64,000 nucleotides of DNA from Pseudomonas sp. IPO3778 (GTDB lineage: Bacteria; Pseudomonadota; Gammaproteobacteria; Pseudomonadales; Pseudomonadaceae), in NCBI RefSeq assembly GCF_013386825.1, contig NZ_JACARC010000017.1, positions 124,001 to 188,000 on the forward strand. Direction: 5' to 3'. This document shows, in pieces, positions 36,800 through 46,274 of this stretch. Every line of letters begins with the position of its first letter. The first letter of the stretch is position 1. The notes below the pieces were generated by a model. That model saw nothing but the letters and a program-made list of their open reading frames with translations. It had not been told where the DNA came from and did not search any database. Both the position numbers and the translations under genes were made by a program.

Positions 36800-37728
36800 A
36801 CGATCAGCCCACCCCTTCGCCGTCCGAACGTGACCAGCAAGCCCTGGACTGGTTTACCCGCCTGCGTGGGGAAAACGTGACGTTTCAGGAGCTCAATACG
36901 TTTGCGCAGTGGCGCGAAGACCCCCTGAATGCCCACGCCTACCAAAACGCCGAGACGCTTTGGCAGTTGCTGGATCGCCCCTCCCGAGCAGCACGCAAAC
37001 AAGATCGCCGTCGGCCGATCTCACGACGGAGAACCTACGCCACCGCTGCCTGCCTGATACTCGCCACCGGCGCGATATGGCTGGGAACCCCGCCGATCAG
37101 CAGTTGGGGCAGTGACTACACCACCCGAATCGGGCAACAACAGGACATCACCCTGGCCGACGGTTCACACCTGCATCTGGACAGCGACAGCGCGCTGGAT
37201 ATCGACCTCACCTCCGATGAACGCCGGGTAAATCTGCGAAGAGGCCGTGTGTATCTGCAAGTCAGCCACGACAGTCGACCCTTTATTGTGCAAGCCGGCA
37301 GCACTCGGATTCGGGCGTTGGGCACCGAGTTTTCCGTCGCGCATAACGACAAGTCCGACGAGGTCATTCTGCTGCTTGGCAGCGTTGAAGTGGCCGCCGC
37401 CGGGCAACATCAACTGCTGCAGCCGGGCGAACAGTTGCGCGTGGTGAGCGGGCATGTTCAAGCCCCCCAAGCCGTCGACGCCGAACGCCTGCTGGCCTGG
37501 CGAGACGGCCAGCTACGTGTGCGGGACGCACCCTTGCGCGAGGTGCTTGAGGAGTTGGTGCGCTATCAAGGCGGCCATGTGATCTGGCTCGACGATAAAG
37601 TCGGGCAACGCACCATCAACGCCAGCTTCAACCTGAATCAAGTCGACAGTGCCTTGGACGCCCTGATCAGCAGCCAGAACCTGCGCACCACGGCCCTCAC
37701 CCACCGGGTGTTGATCGTGCGCGGCTGA
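36796..37728 (+). CDS. fecR: FecR-family anti-sigma regulator
   Basis: 310 residues, complete. An N-terminal DUF4880 block (ALDWFTRLRGENVTFQELNT) is followed by one membrane helix (TYATAACLILATGAIWLG), the periplasmic FecR domain (TLADGSHLHLDSDSALDIDL, VRALGTEF-like IRALGTEFSV), and a C-terminal STN-like segment. FecR proteins relay a TonB-receptor signal to an ECF sigma factor. Here the sigma gene is dead and no TonB receptor gene follows, so the protein is an orphan. Confidence 0.9.
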   Translation: MNDQPTPSPSERDQQALDWFTRLRGENVTFQELNTFAQWREDPLNAHAYQNAETLWQLLDRPSRAARKQDRRRPISRRRTYATAACLILATGAIWLGTPPISSWGSDYTTRIGQQQDITLADGSHLHLDSDSALDIDLTSDERRVNLRRGRVYLQVSHDSRPFIVQAGSTRIRALGTEFSVAHNDKSDEVILLLGSVEVAAAGQHQLLQPGEQLRVVSGHVQAPQAVDAERLLAWRDGQLRVRDAPLREVLEELVRYQGGHVIWLDDKVGQRTINASFNLNQVDSALDALISSQNLRTTALTHRVLIVRG

Positions 37729-37736
37729 CTGGACGA

Positions 37737-37799
37737 TGAGCCGAATAGCTTGCACAATCGGCTCACCGAATGAGCCGAATAAGCCTTCTATTCGGCTCA
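37737..37799. promoter_or_regulatory. Operator-like array of TGAGCCGAATA boxes before fic
   Basis: TGAGCCGAATA occurs exactly at 37737-37747 and 37771-37781, and inverted (TATTCGGCTCA) at 37789-37799. A half box (CGGCTCA) lies at 37759-37765. The last two full boxes form a perfect 11-bp inverted repeat around a 7-bp spacer. The array sits between the fecR stop and the fic start at 37818 and is well placed for autoregulation by the winged-helix C-terminus of that Fic protein. Confidence 0.7.
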
Positions 37800-37817
37800 C
37801 CCACCGAGCACACCGCC

Positions 37818-38957
37818 ATGGATCACCCGAACTGGATCTGGCAACAACCTGACTGGCCGCACTTTCACTGGCAACCGGAGCGCCTCGCACCAGTGTTGCG
37901 CGAGTGCACGCAGGCGCAAGGAAAGTTGCTGGGCATGCTCGGTTCGGTCAGCCAGGCGCAGAGTTCGGAGAATGAACTGGATGCGTTACTGCAAAATATC
38001 CTGACCTCCTCGGCAATCGAAGGTGAGCAACTGAATGTGGGCTTGGTACGTTCCTCTCTGGCCCGGCGCCTTGGCCTGGAGCAATTGCAAGACAGCCCCG
38101 TGAGCCGACGTAGCGAGGGCCTGGCGGACTTGCTGGTGGACGCCACACAACAGTTTGCTCAGCCATTTACCCTAACCCGCCTATTTAGCTGGCATCGATG
38201 GTTATTTCCCGCCGAGGAAGCCCGCTTTTCCACGCACGCCTTGAACGTAGGCGCGCTAAGGGGCGATGAGCCGATGCAGGTTGTGTCGGGACGACTGGAC
38301 CGACCCACCGTGCATTTCGAGGCGCCGCCCCGCCAAGGGCTGGAGCAGTCGTTGGACGAGTTCATCGAATGGTTTGAAGCCAGCCTAAATCATTCAGCAC
38401 TCGACCCATTGCTGCGCGCAGGCCTGGCGCATTTCTGGTTCGTCACCCTGCACCCCTTCGATGATGGAAACGGTCGTCTGACGCGGGCGATTACTGACCT
38501 CGCGCTCGCCCAGGCAGAGAACCAAGCGATCCGCTTCTACGCGATGTCAGCGAGCATCCTTGAAGACCGGGCCGGCTATTACCGCGCACTGGAAACCAGT
38601 CAAAAAGCCACGCTGGATGTCACCGGTTGGCTTGAGTGGTTCCTGCAAACCCTGCTTCGTAGCCTGCAGCAGGCCATGGCGCGGATTGACCGGGTGCTGG
38701 GCAAAAGTCGCTTCTGGCAACGGCATCGGGACCACGCACTCAGCGCTGAACAGACCAAAGTCTTGAATCGCCTGCTCGACGGCGGCGACAAGGGCTTTGA
38801 GCATGGGATCAGCGCCGCCCAGTATCAGGCCGTGGCCAACGTGTCCAAGGCCACGGCGACTCGACATCTGGCCGATCTTCTGGAAAAAAACTGCCTGGTT
38901 CGGTTACCCGGCGGCGGCCGTAGTACCCGTTACCAAATCAACACCCAAGGTGACTGA
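37818..38957 (+). CDS. Fic-family protein with DUF4172 and C-terminal winged helix
   Basis: 379 residues from the ATG at 37818; an earlier in-frame ATG at 37770 would lie within the repeat array. The N-terminal DUF4172 (NWIWQQPDWPHFHWQPERLA) and the inhibitory helix SSAIEGE (S64 to G69) come before the Fic motif HPFDDGNGRLTR with H212. The C-terminus (AAQYQAVANVSKATATRHLA) is a helix-turn-helix. The enzyme should transfer AMP to a protein hydroxyl and be self-inhibited. It is a different Fic subtype from the one at 24986. No antitoxin gene is adjacent. Confidence 0.9.
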   Translation: MDHPNWIWQQPDWPHFHWQPERLAPVLRECTQAQGKLLGMLGSVSQAQSSENELDALLQNILTSSAIEGEQLNVGLVRSSLARRLGLEQLQDSPVSRRSEGLADLLVDATQQFAQPFTLTRLFSWHRWLFPAEEARFSTHALNVGALRGDEPMQVVSGRLDRPTVHFEAPPRQGLEQSLDEFIEWFEASLNHSALDPLLRAGLAHFWFVTLHPFDDGNGRLTRAITDLALAQAENQAIRFYAMSASILEDRAGYYRALETSQKATLDVTGWLEWFLQTLLRSLQQAMARIDRVLGKSRFWQRHRDHALSAEQTKVLNRLLDGGDKGFEHGISAAQYQAVANVSKATATRHLADLLEKNCLVRLPGGGRSTRYQINTQGD

Positions 38958-39045
38958 TTTCCAAGACAATTCCCCCCACTCATTTGCCCCAATCCCCCAT
39001 GTCTGCTAGTGTCGCGCCGGTTTACCGTCTACCGGAATAGCCGCC

Positions 39046-39288
39046 ATGGCCCGCAAAAAAGTTGCACTCGATTTCGAACAATCCCTCGCCGACCTGCAAG
39101 CTCTGGTCGAGCGTATGGAGAACGGCGAGTTGTCGCTGGAAGACTCGTTGACCGCATTCGAGCAAGGCATCGGCCTGACCCGCGACTGCCAGAGCGCCCT
39201 GGCGCAGGCGGAGCAGAAGGTCCAGGTGTTGCTGGAACGCGACGGGGAGTTGGCCGAAGAACCTTTCGACGCGGAACAGCCTGAATGA
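39046..39288 (+). CDS. xseB: Exodeoxyribonuclease VII small subunit
   Basis: 80 residues, the normal size. The conserved helices read [20 protein letters not shown] and [20 protein letters not shown]. With XseA it forms exonuclease VII, which degrades single-stranded DNA. Its stop overlaps the ispA start (ATGA), the standard xseB-ispA-dxs order in proteobacteria. Confidence 0.97.
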   Translation: MARKKVALDFEQSLADLQALVERMENGELSLEDSLTAFEQGIGLTRDCQSALAQAEQKVQVLLERDGELAEEPFDAEQPE

Positions 39289-40172
39289 TCGACGCTTATC
39301 AGGCCGGCAGCCAGGCCCGGGTCAATGCTGCGCTGGCACCGCTGTTTGTTGCGCCCACCCCTGAATTGGCTCGCCTGTATGAGGCCATGCGCTATAGCGT
39401 AATGAACGGCGGCAAACGCGTGCGGCCGTTGCTCGCCTACGCGGCCTGCGAAGCCCTCGGCGCCCAGGCGGAGGAAGCCAACGGCGCCGCCTGTGCGGTG
39501 GAGTTGATTCACGCTTATTCCCTGGTACACGACGATTTGCCGGCGATGGACGACGACGACTTGCGTCGCGGCCAGCCCACTACCCATAAAGCCTTCGATG
39601 AAGCCTGTGCGATTCTCGCCGGAGACGGCCTGCAAAGCCTGGCGTTCAGCGCGTTGCTGGACCCGCGTCTGAGCAGCGTCAACGCCGAGATCCGCTTGCG
39701 CATGGTCACCGCGCTGGCATTGGCGGCAGGCCCGGCCGGCATGGTGGGCGGCCAGGCGATTGACCTGGGCTCGGTCGGTTTGAAGCTCGATCAGCAAGCC
39801 CTCGAATACATGCACCGCCACAAGACCGGCGCGTTGATCGAGGCCGCCGTGCACCTCGGCGCCCTGGCCAGTGGCCGTGCCGCAGCGCCGCAGCTGGCGG
39901 CCTTGCAGACTTACGCGCGGGCCATCGGCCTGGCGTTCCAGGTGCAGGACGATATTCTCGACGTTGAAAGTGATACCGCGACCTTGGGCAAACGCCAAGG
40001 CGCCGATATCGCACGGGACAAGCCGACCTATCCTTCGCTGCTCGGCCTGGAAGCCGCCAAGGCCTACGCCCTTGAGCTGCGGGACCAGGCCCTGGATGCC
40101 CTGCGACTTTTCGACGCGGCAGCCGAGCCATTGCGTGACCTGGCGCGGTATATCGTCGAACGCCGCCACTGA
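39285..40172 (+). CDS. ispA: Farnesyl diphosphate synthase (geranyltranstransferase)
   Basis: 295 residues. First Asp-rich motif: [20 protein letters not shown]; second: [30 protein letters not shown] supplies the IPP-binding KR-R. It condenses IPP with DMAPP and GPP to farnesyl-PP for quinones and undecaprenyl-PP. It lies between xseB and dxs in one transcription unit, linking precursor supply with elongation. Confidence 0.97.
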   Translation: MIDAYQAGSQARVNAALAPLFVAPTPELARLYEAMRYSVMNGGKRVRPLLAYAACEALGAQAEEANGAACAVELIHAYSLVHDDLPAMDDDDLRRGQPTTHKAFDEACAILAGDGLQSLAFSALLDPRLSSVNAEIRLRMVTALALAAGPAGMVGGQAIDLGSVGLKLDQQALEYMHRHKTGALIEAAVHLGALASGRAAAPQLAALQTYARAIGLAFQVQDDILDVESDTATLGKRQGADIARDKPTYPSLLGLEAAKAYALELRDQALDALRLFDAAAEPLRDLARYIVERRH

Positions 40173-40282
40173 CAGCACCGGCCTTTTCCACTGCATATCA
40201 GCCAAGTTCGGCGCTCTGCGTGGGCAGTTTGCGATGCTTGAGGTAAACTGCCGCCTCTTCTATACCTATAACGATTCGCCTG

Positions 40283-42181
40283 ATGCCCACGACGTTCCAA
40301 GAGATTCCCCGCAAGCGCCCGGCCACGCCCCTGCTGGACCGTGCCAACACGCCAGCCGGCCTGCGCCGCCTGGGTGAAGCCGAGCTGGAAACCCTGGCCG
40401 ATGAGTTGCGCCTGGAATTGCTCTACACAGTCGGCCAGACCGGTGGGCATTTCGGTGCCGGCCTGGGCGTCATCGAGCTGACCATCGCGCTGCATTACGT
40501 GTTCGACACCCCGGACGACCGGCTGGTGTGGGACGTGGGTCATCAGGCCTATCCGCACAAGATCCTCACAGGACGCCGCGAGCGCATGGCCAGCCTGCGC
40601 CAGAAGGATGGCATCGCCGCCTTCCCGCGTCGCTCCGAGAGCGAGTACGACACCTTTGGCGTCGGCCACTCCAGCACCTCCATCAGTGCAGCGCTGGGCA
40701 TGGCCATTGCCGCCCGCCTGCAGAACAGCGATCGCAAGGCGATAGCGGTGATCGGTGATGGCGCGTTGACCGCCGGCATGGCCTTCGAGGCGCTGAACCA
40801 TGCGCCGGAAGTGGACGCCAATATGCTGGTGATCCTCAACGACAACGACATGTCGATCTCGCGCAATGTCGGTGGCCTGTCGAATTACCTGGCAAAAATT
40901 CTCTCCAGCCGCACGTACGCCAGCATGCGTGAAGGCAGCAAGAAGGTGCTCTCGCGTCTGCCTGGCGCGTGGGAAATTGCCCGTCGTACCGAAGAATATG
41001 CCAAGGGCATGCTGGTTCCCGGCACCCTGTTCGAAGAGCTGGGCTGGAACTACATCGGCCCGATCGACGGCCACGACCTGCCCACCCTGATCGCCACCCT
41101 GCGCAACATGCGTGACCTCAAGGGCCCGCAGTTCCTGCACATCGTCACCAAGAAAGGCAAAGGTTTCGCCCCGGCGGAAGTCGACCCGATTGGTTACCAC
41201 GCGATCACCAAGCTTGAGCCGCTGAACGCCCCCGCCGCCGCGCCGAAGAAGCCCGGCGGGCCGAAGTATTCCGGCGTGTTTGGCGAATGGCTGTGCGACA
41301 TGGCCGCCGCCGACCCGCGCCTGGTGGGCATCACCCCGGCGATGAAGGAAGGTTCCGACCTGGTGGCGTTCAGCGAGCGTTTCCCGCTGCGCTACTTCGA
41401 CGTGGCCATCGCGGAACAGCACGCGGTGACCTTCGCCGCTGGCATGGCCTGCGAAGGCGCCAAGCCGGTGGTAGCGATCTACTCCACGTTCCTGCAGCGC
41501 GGTTATGACCAACTGATTCATGACGTCGCGGTGCAGAACCTCGACGTGCTGTTCGCCATCGACCGCGCCGGCCTGGTGGGCGAAGACGGCCCGACCCACG
41601 CCGGCAGCTTCGACCTGTCGTACTTGCGTTGCATCCCCGGCATGCTGGTGATGACCCCGAGTGACGAGAACGAACTGCGCAAGATGCTCAGCACCGGCCA
41701 CCTGTACAACGGCCCGGCGGCTGTGCGCTACCCGCGCGGCAATGGCCCGAATGCGGTGATCGAAAAGGACCTTGAGCCTATCGAAATCGGCAAGGGCATT
41801 GTCCGTCGCCAGGGCAGCGGCGTTGCCTTGCTGGTGTTCGGCGTGCAATTGGCCGAAGCCTTGAAAGTGGCCGAGAAGATCGACGCCACCGTGGTGGACA
41901 TGCGTTTCGTCAAACCCCTGGACGAAGCCCTGGTGCGCGAGATCGCCGGCAGTCATGAGCTGCTGGTGACCGTCGAAGAAAACGCCATCATGGGCGGCGC
42001 CGGTGCGGCGGTCAGTGAGTTCCTGGCGCGGGAGAACATCCTCAAGTCGGTGCTGCACCTGGGCTTGCCGGATGTGTATGTCGAGCATGCCAAGCCGGCG
42101 CAGATGCTGGCCGAGTGCGGGCTGGATGAGGCGGGGATTGAAGCGTCGGTTCGTCAGCGCATGGCACTCTTGAACCTGTAA
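40283..42181 (+). CDS. dxs: 1-deoxy-D-xylulose-5-phosphate synthase
   Basis: 632 residues, full length. TPP-binding motif [17 protein letters not shown] and [14 protein letters not shown]-terminal [20 protein letters not shown]; transketolase central [19 protein letters not shown]-terminal [18 protein letters not shown]. It condenses pyruvate and glyceraldehyde 3-phosphate, the first step of the MEP pathway. The third gene of the xseB-ispA-dxs set. A REPIN-like repeat follows. Confidence 0.98.
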   Translation: MPTTFQEIPRKRPATPLLDRANTPAGLRRLGEAELETLADELRLELLYTVGQTGGHFGAGLGVIELTIALHYVFDTPDDRLVWDVGHQAYPHKILTGRRERMASLRQKDGIAAFPRRSESEYDTFGVGHSSTSISAALGMAIAARLQNSDRKAIAVIGDGALTAGMAFEALNHAPEVDANMLVILNDNDMSISRNVGGLSNYLAKILSSRTYASMREGSKKVLSRLPGAWEIARRTEEYAKGMLVPGTLFEELGWNYIGPIDGHDLPTLIATLRNMRDLKGPQFLHIVTKKGKGFAPAEVDPIGYHAITKLEPLNAPAAAPKKPGGPKYSGVFGEWLCDMAAADPRLVGITPAMKEGSDLVAFSERFPLRYFDVAIAEQHAVTFAAGMACEGAKPVVAIYSTFLQRGYDQLIHDVAVQNLDVLFAIDRAGLVGEDGPTHAGSFDLSYLRCIPGMLVMTPSDENELRKMLSTGHLYNGPAAVRYPRGNGPNAVIEKDLEPIEIGKGIVRRQGSGVALLVFGVQLAEALKVAEKIDATVVDMRFVKPLDEALVREIAGSHELLVTVEENAIMGGAGAAVSEFLARENILKSVLHLGLPDVYVEHAKPAQMLAECGLDEAGIEASVRQRMALLNL

Positions 42182-42192
42182 ACAACAATCAA

Positions 42193-42281
42193 ATGTGGGA
42201 GCTGGCTTGCCTGCGATAGCAGCACCTCGGTGTTACTGACACACCGAGGTGCCTGCATCGCAGGCAAGCCAGCTCCCACAT
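42193..42281. repeat. REPIN-like inverted REP pair
   Basis: Starts ATGTGGGAGCTGGCTTGCC and ends with the complement GGCAAGCCAGCTCCCACAT; an inner CACCTCGGTGT stem forms the loop. Typical RAYT-mobilised repeat of P. fluorescens genomes. No RAYT gene seen in this window. Confidence 0.9.
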
Positions 42282-42315
42282 TGGTTTTGTATTGCCTTGA
42301 CGCTACGGACAGCCC

Positions 42316-44208
42316 ATGAATCGCCTGCGCTTTGCCCTCCCCCTTCTTCTGCTCCCCGCCACCGACCTGCTCGCCGACAGCTTCGAACGCGACGACGCCC
42401 TCAAGCTGCCCGACGTGGTGATCAGCGCCAACCGCCAGGTCCAGGCGCGCAACGACAGCAGCGCCGCCAACACCGTCTTCACCCGCGATGACATCGACCG
42501 TCTGCAACCCTCCAGCGTGACCGATCTGCTCAGCCGCGTGCCCGGCGTACAGGTTTCACAAGCGGGCGGGCGCGGCAGCCTGGCGAGCATTTATATTCGC
42601 GGCACCAAATCGGCCCAAAGCCTGGTGCTGGTGGACGGCCAGCGCATCGGCAATTCAACCTCCGGTGACAGCAACCTGCAGCACCTGAACATCCAGCAGA
42701 TCGAGCGGGTGGAAGTACTGCGCGGTTCGCGCTCGGTGATCTACGGCAGCGATGCGATTGGCGGGGTGATCCAGATTTTCACCCGGCGCGGCAGTGAGTC
42801 CGGCCTGCAACCCCGCCTGCATGTGGGATTCGGCAGCAACCAGACATGGGAACGCAGCCTCGGCCTGTCCGGCGGCGACGAAAAAACCCGCTTCAACCTG
42901 GACGCCAGCCTGGATGACACGGCCGGGATCAATCGCACTCACACCTCCTACCCCAGCGACCGCGACCATGATGCCTATCGCAATCAGGCCATCAGTTTCA
43001 GCCTGAGCCATGCCCTCAACGACGACATCGAAGCGGGCGTGAACGTGCTGGATAACCGCGGCAAAAGCGAATTCGATAACCCGTTCGGTCGCTTTGATAC
43101 CACGACCTATCAAAGCTTCCAGCAAAAGCCCTATTCCAACTTCACCGTAAGCAGCGTCAGCAGCTATATCGACGCCCGTATCAATGACGTGTGGAAGTCT
43201 CGGCTGGAAGCAGGTCACAGCGAAAACCGTGAAGAGACCCTGGACAAGCTCAGCACCGAACGCAGCGTGTTCAACACCTACCGCAATTCGCTGAACTGGC
43301 AGAACGACCTGACACTGAACGAGCAGAACAGCCTGATCCTGGGCGGCGACTGGTACGAGGACCAGGTCAACAGCAGTGCCCAACTGAATGAAGACAGTCG
43401 CTGGAACCGCGCTGCGTTTATCCAGCACCGCTTCCAGGCGCAATCCTTCTCCACCGAACTGGGCCTGCGCCGCGACGATAACCAGCAATTTGGCGGCCAT
43501 AACAGTTGGAGCGGCACCTTCACCCTGCCGCTGAACCCGGACAATGATCTGTTGCTGAGCTACAGCGAGGGCTTTCGGGCGCCGACGTTCAACGACCTGT
43601 ACTACCCTGACAGCTACGGGAAAAACAGCAACCCGAACCTCAAGCCTGAAACCTCAAAAAGCTATGAAGTTCAGTGGCGCAGCCAACTCAGCGACACCAG
43701 CCGACTCGAAGCCTCGCTGTACCGCACCGACATTCAGGACGCGATTGTGTTCGCCAGCGGCGGTCCGCAAAACGTCAGCTCCGCCCGTATCAACGGCTTC
43801 GAAGCGGCGCTCAAGCAAGAACTGTTTGGCTGGCAAAGCAGCCTCGGCATTGCCCTGATCGACCCACGGGACCGCGACACCGGGCGCGCACTGGCACGGC
43901 GAGCCCGGCGCACCATGAGCCTGGACCTGGATCGCCAATTCGACCGGTTCAGCGTGGGTGCCAGCTGGCAGGCGGTCAGCAGCAGCTACGACGATGCGGC
44001 CAACCAACAACCCTTGGGCGGTTATGGCTTGTTCGGGCTGCGGGGCAGTTGGGCAGTGAGTCATGAGGTCACGCTGGAAATGAAGCTCGATAACCTGCTG
44101 AACAAGGGCTACAGCCGGGCGCTGTATCAGTACCAAGGCCAGCAATATGGCTATCGGGAAGAAGGCCGTGCATTGATGTTCGGAGTGACCTGGACGCCGG
44201 AACTCTAA
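42316..44208 (+). CDS. btuB: TonB-dependent cobalamin receptor, BtuB-like
   Basis: 630 residues with signal peptide (LRFALPLLLLPATDLLA), TonB box-like LPDVVISANR, plug domain (VPGVQVSQAGGRGSLASIYI, GSRSVIYGSDAIGGVIQIFT) and a beta-barrel ending YREEGRALMFGVTWTPEL with a terminal Leu rather than aromatic residue. Size and the downstream convergent btuF support cobalamin as substrate. The 134 bp upstream are almost entirely a REPIN, leaving no room for a normal cobalamin riboswitch directly 5' of the start. Confidence 0.88.
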   Translation: MNRLRFALPLLLLPATDLLADSFERDDALKLPDVVISANRQVQARNDSSAANTVFTRDDIDRLQPSSVTDLLSRVPGVQVSQAGGRGSLASIYIRGTKSAQSLVLVDGQRIGNSTSGDSNLQHLNIQQIERVEVLRGSRSVIYGSDAIGGVIQIFTRRGSESGLQPRLHVGFGSNQTWERSLGLSGGDEKTRFNLDASLDDTAGINRTHTSYPSDRDHDAYRNQAISFSLSHALNDDIEAGVNVLDNRGKSEFDNPFGRFDTTTYQSFQQKPYSNFTVSSVSSYIDARINDVWKSRLEAGHSENREETLDKLSTERSVFNTYRNSLNWQNDLTLNEQNSLILGGDWYEDQVNSSAQLNEDSRWNRAAFIQHRFQAQSFSTELGLRRDDNQQFGGHNSWSGTFTLPLNPDNDLLLSYSEGFRAPTFNDLYYPDSYGKNSNPNLKPETSKSYEVQWRSQLSDTSRLEASLYRTDIQDAIVFASGGPQNVSSARINGFEAALKQELFGWQSSLGIALIDPRDRDTGRALARRARRTMSLDLDRQFDRFSVGASWQAVSSSYDDAANQQPLGGYGLFGLRGSWAVSHEVTLEMKLDNLLNKGYSRALYQYQGQQYGYREEGRALMFGVTWTPEL

Positions 44209-44226
44209 GTCGTCTGCACCGGCCCC

Positions 44227-44310
44227 ATCGCGGGCAAGCCCGGCTCCCACATTTGACCGCGCCGCATGAATGAACGCGGTCAAATGTGGGAGCTGGCTTG
44301 CCTGCGATAG
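44227..44310. repeat. REPIN-like inverted REP pair
   Basis: ATCGCGGGCAAGCCCGGCTCCC paired at distance with GTGGGAGCTGGCTTGCC, with an inner ATTTGACCGCG/CGCGGTCAAAT stem. It separates convergent btuB and btuF and may act as a bidirectional transcription barrier. Confidence 0.88.
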
Positions 44311-44315
44311 CGGTC

Positions 44316-45113
44316 TCACAGACTCGGTGCAATCACCTGACACAACCGCGCCACCGCTTCCAGCATCTGCCCGCTGGGCCGTTCCAGGCCCTTGTCGGGC
44401 ACCACCAGCAAATGCCCGGCAGATACAGCCGCCACCTGGGGCCAGGCCTTCCAGGCATCCAGTTGCGCTTGATCACCCGCCAGGATCACCTCGGGGTTGC
44501 GCTGCAATACCGACTCAATGCTGACCTGCGGCGCCGGCAGCTTGAGGTCGTCAAACACGTTGCGCGCCCCGCACACACCCAGCGCATCGCTGATGATCTG
44601 CCCGCCGCCCACGGTGTACAGCGGCTGGTTCCACACCTGATAAAACACTCGCAATGGCTCGGCCCGGTGGTAGCGCTGGCGTAATTCAGCCAGGCGCTGA
44701 CGCAGCTGCGCAGCCAATTGCCGGCCCGCGTCAGCCCGCCCGAGTTGCCGGGCAATGGCTTCGACGTGTGAGGTGAGTTGTTCGAGGCTGTGGGGTTCGG
44801 CGACAAACACCGGGATGTTCAGGCGTTGCAACTGTTCACGCTGGGCCGGGCCGACGCTGCCGGGCCAGAGCAGGATCAGGTCGGGCTTGAGGCTGAGCAG
44901 CCGCTCCATGTCCAACTGCCCGTAGTTTCCTACCGACGGCACGCTCGCCAACGCCTGTGGCCGCTCGCCGCCGTCCAGCACACCCACCAGCAAATCGGCG
45001 GCGCCCAGTTCAACGACGATTTCAGACAAGGAAGGGGCCAGGCTGACAACCCGCTCAACGGCCACGGCCTGGCCCGCGACGACCAGCAGTAACACCGCCA
45101 GCCAGGCGCGCAT
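44316..45113 (-). CDS. btuF: Cobalamin-binding periplasmic protein, BtuF-like
   Basis: 265 residues with signal peptide (LAVLLLVVAGQAVAVERVVS). Motifs of helical-backbone class III binding proteins: RVVSLAPSLSEIVVELGA, SVGNYGQLDMERLLSLKPDL and YTVGGGQIISDALGVCGARN. It delivers vitamin B12 to an ABC importer (BtuCD, not in the window). TGATG overlap with the gene upstream (start 45532) places it at the end of a ribA-led operon. Confidence 0.9.
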   Translation of the reverse strand: MRAWLAVLLLVVAGQAVAVERVVSLAPSLSEIVVELGAADLLVGVLDGGERPQALASVPSVGNYGQLDMERLLSLKPDLILLWPGSVGPAQREQLQRLNIPVFVAEPHSLEQLTSHVEAIARQLGRADAGRQLAAQLRQRLAELRQRYHRAEPLRVFYQVWNQPLYTVGGGQIISDALGVCGARNVFDDLKLPAPQVSIESVLQRNPEVILAGDQAQLDAWKAWPQVAAVSAGHLLVVPDKGLERPSGQMLEAVARLCQVIAPSL

Positions 45114-45532
45114 CAGCCCAACTGACGCGGAATGCGGTAGAGGTAGAACAGCACCAGGGTCGACAGCGCCAGCAGAAACAGCGGCACCGCTTCCAGCCCG
45201 ACAAACACCGCCAACGCGCCGACCCAGGCCGGCAGCGCGGCCACCAGCAACGCCACGCGGCGACGGGCCGCGAGGGTGATCCAGGCCGCCGGTTCTTCGG
45301 GGGTATCGAGGGCTTTGCCGGTGGCAATCAGCGCATGTTTATAGCCATGGAAGTAGCGCAGGCTGACAAACATCGAGGCCACGCCGGCGATGAAAAACGG
45401 CATCGCCAGCACCGGCAGCAAGGGTTCGGACTTGCCAAACACCAGGTTGATCACAAACAACGGCGCCAGCGCCAATGCCAGGTATTGCCACCAGTTAAAC
45501 GACAGTCGTCGCTTGACCTGGCCGCGCGTCAC
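45113..45532 (-). CDS. Small inner-membrane protein between ribA and btuF
   Basis: 139 residues, GTG start overlapping the ribA stop (GTGA). Four hydrophobic segments: [54 protein letters not shown] and [15 protein letters not shown]. It is often labelled an MFS transporter, but it is far too short. Function unknown; position suggests a link to cofactor metabolism or cobalamin uptake. Confidence 0.8.
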   Translation of the reverse strand: MTRGQVKRRLSFNWWQYLALALAPLFVINLVFGKSEPLLPVLAMPFFIAGVASMFVSLRYFHGYKHALIATGKALDTPEEPAAWITLAARRRVALLVAALPAWVGALAVFVGLEAVPLFLLALSTLVLFYLYRIPRQLG

Positions 45533-46146
45533 GCCCGGTCGGCCTCGCCCTGGTGCTCGTTGCCCATCATGTGATCGAGCTTGCTGGCCTTGGTGGCCAG
45601 GTAGAGTTTGTTGTGCGGGTTGTGGCCGGTGTGCAGCGGCACGCGCTCGGCGACGGTGATGCCCATCTCGGTCAAGGCTTTGACCTTGCGCGGGTTGTTG
45701 GTCATCAGGCGCAGGGATTTAACCCCCAGGTGCTGCAGCATCGGCAGGCAGATGGCGTAGTCGCGCTGATCGGCAGCAAAACCCAGGCGCTCGTTGGCTT
45801 CCACGGTGTCGGCGCCGCCATCTTGCAGCTCATAGGCGCGGATCTTGTTCAGCAGGCCAATACCACGGCCTTCCTGACGCAAGTACAGCAACACGCCACG
45901 GCCTTCGCGGGCGATGGCCTGCAGGGCCGCTTCCAGTTGCGAGCCGCAGTCACAGCGCTGGCTGAACAGGGCGTCGCCGGTCAGGCATTCGGAGTGCACA
46001 CGGCCGAGGACCGGAGCACCGTCGGCCACATCACCGAGGCTGAGAACAACGTGTTCGCGCCCGGTGGCTTCTTCAAGGAAGCCATTCATGGTGAACGTGG
46101 CAAAAGGGGTTGGCAGCTTGGAAGCGGCAACGAAAACGACGGGCAC
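45529..46146 (-). CDS. ribA: GTP cyclohydrolase II
   Basis: 205 residues. Zinc ligands are in [20 protein letters not shown], and catalytic residues in [21 protein letters not shown]-terminal [18 protein letters not shown] is also conserved. It converts GTP to 2,5-diamino-6-ribosylaminopyrimidinone phosphate, the first riboflavin step. It is needed because the RibA-like domain of the ribBA-type gene at 48311 lacks these cysteines. Confidence 0.97.
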   Translation of the reverse strand: MPVVFVAASKLPTPFATFTMNGFLEEATGREHVVLSLGDVADGAPVLGRVHSECLTGDALFSQRCDCGSQLEAALQAIAREGRGVLLYLRQEGRGIGLLNKIRAYELQDGGADTVEANERLGFAADQRDYAICLPMLQHLGVKSLRLMTNNPRKVKALTEMGITVAERVPLHTGHNPHNKLYLATKASKLDHMMGNEHQGEADRA

Positions 46147-46274
46147 CGTGTGCTCCTGATTTCAGATTTCACAGGGCGTAGATTGTAACAGCAGGTTCCT
46201 ACAGACGCTTAAGCTGAATTGTCGCTGATAAAGATCAATAGGTTCGATTGGCCTTCAGCTTGGTTCTATGCTTT

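Noticed and set aside
37681..37817. CRISPR-like array before fic
   Set aside because: Only three 11-bp boxes with irregular spacing and one inverted; better explained as an operator.
40064..42088. 674-codon open frame antisense to dxs and ispA
   Set aside because: Shadow of two conserved genes; His/Gln-rich translation typical of antisense frames.
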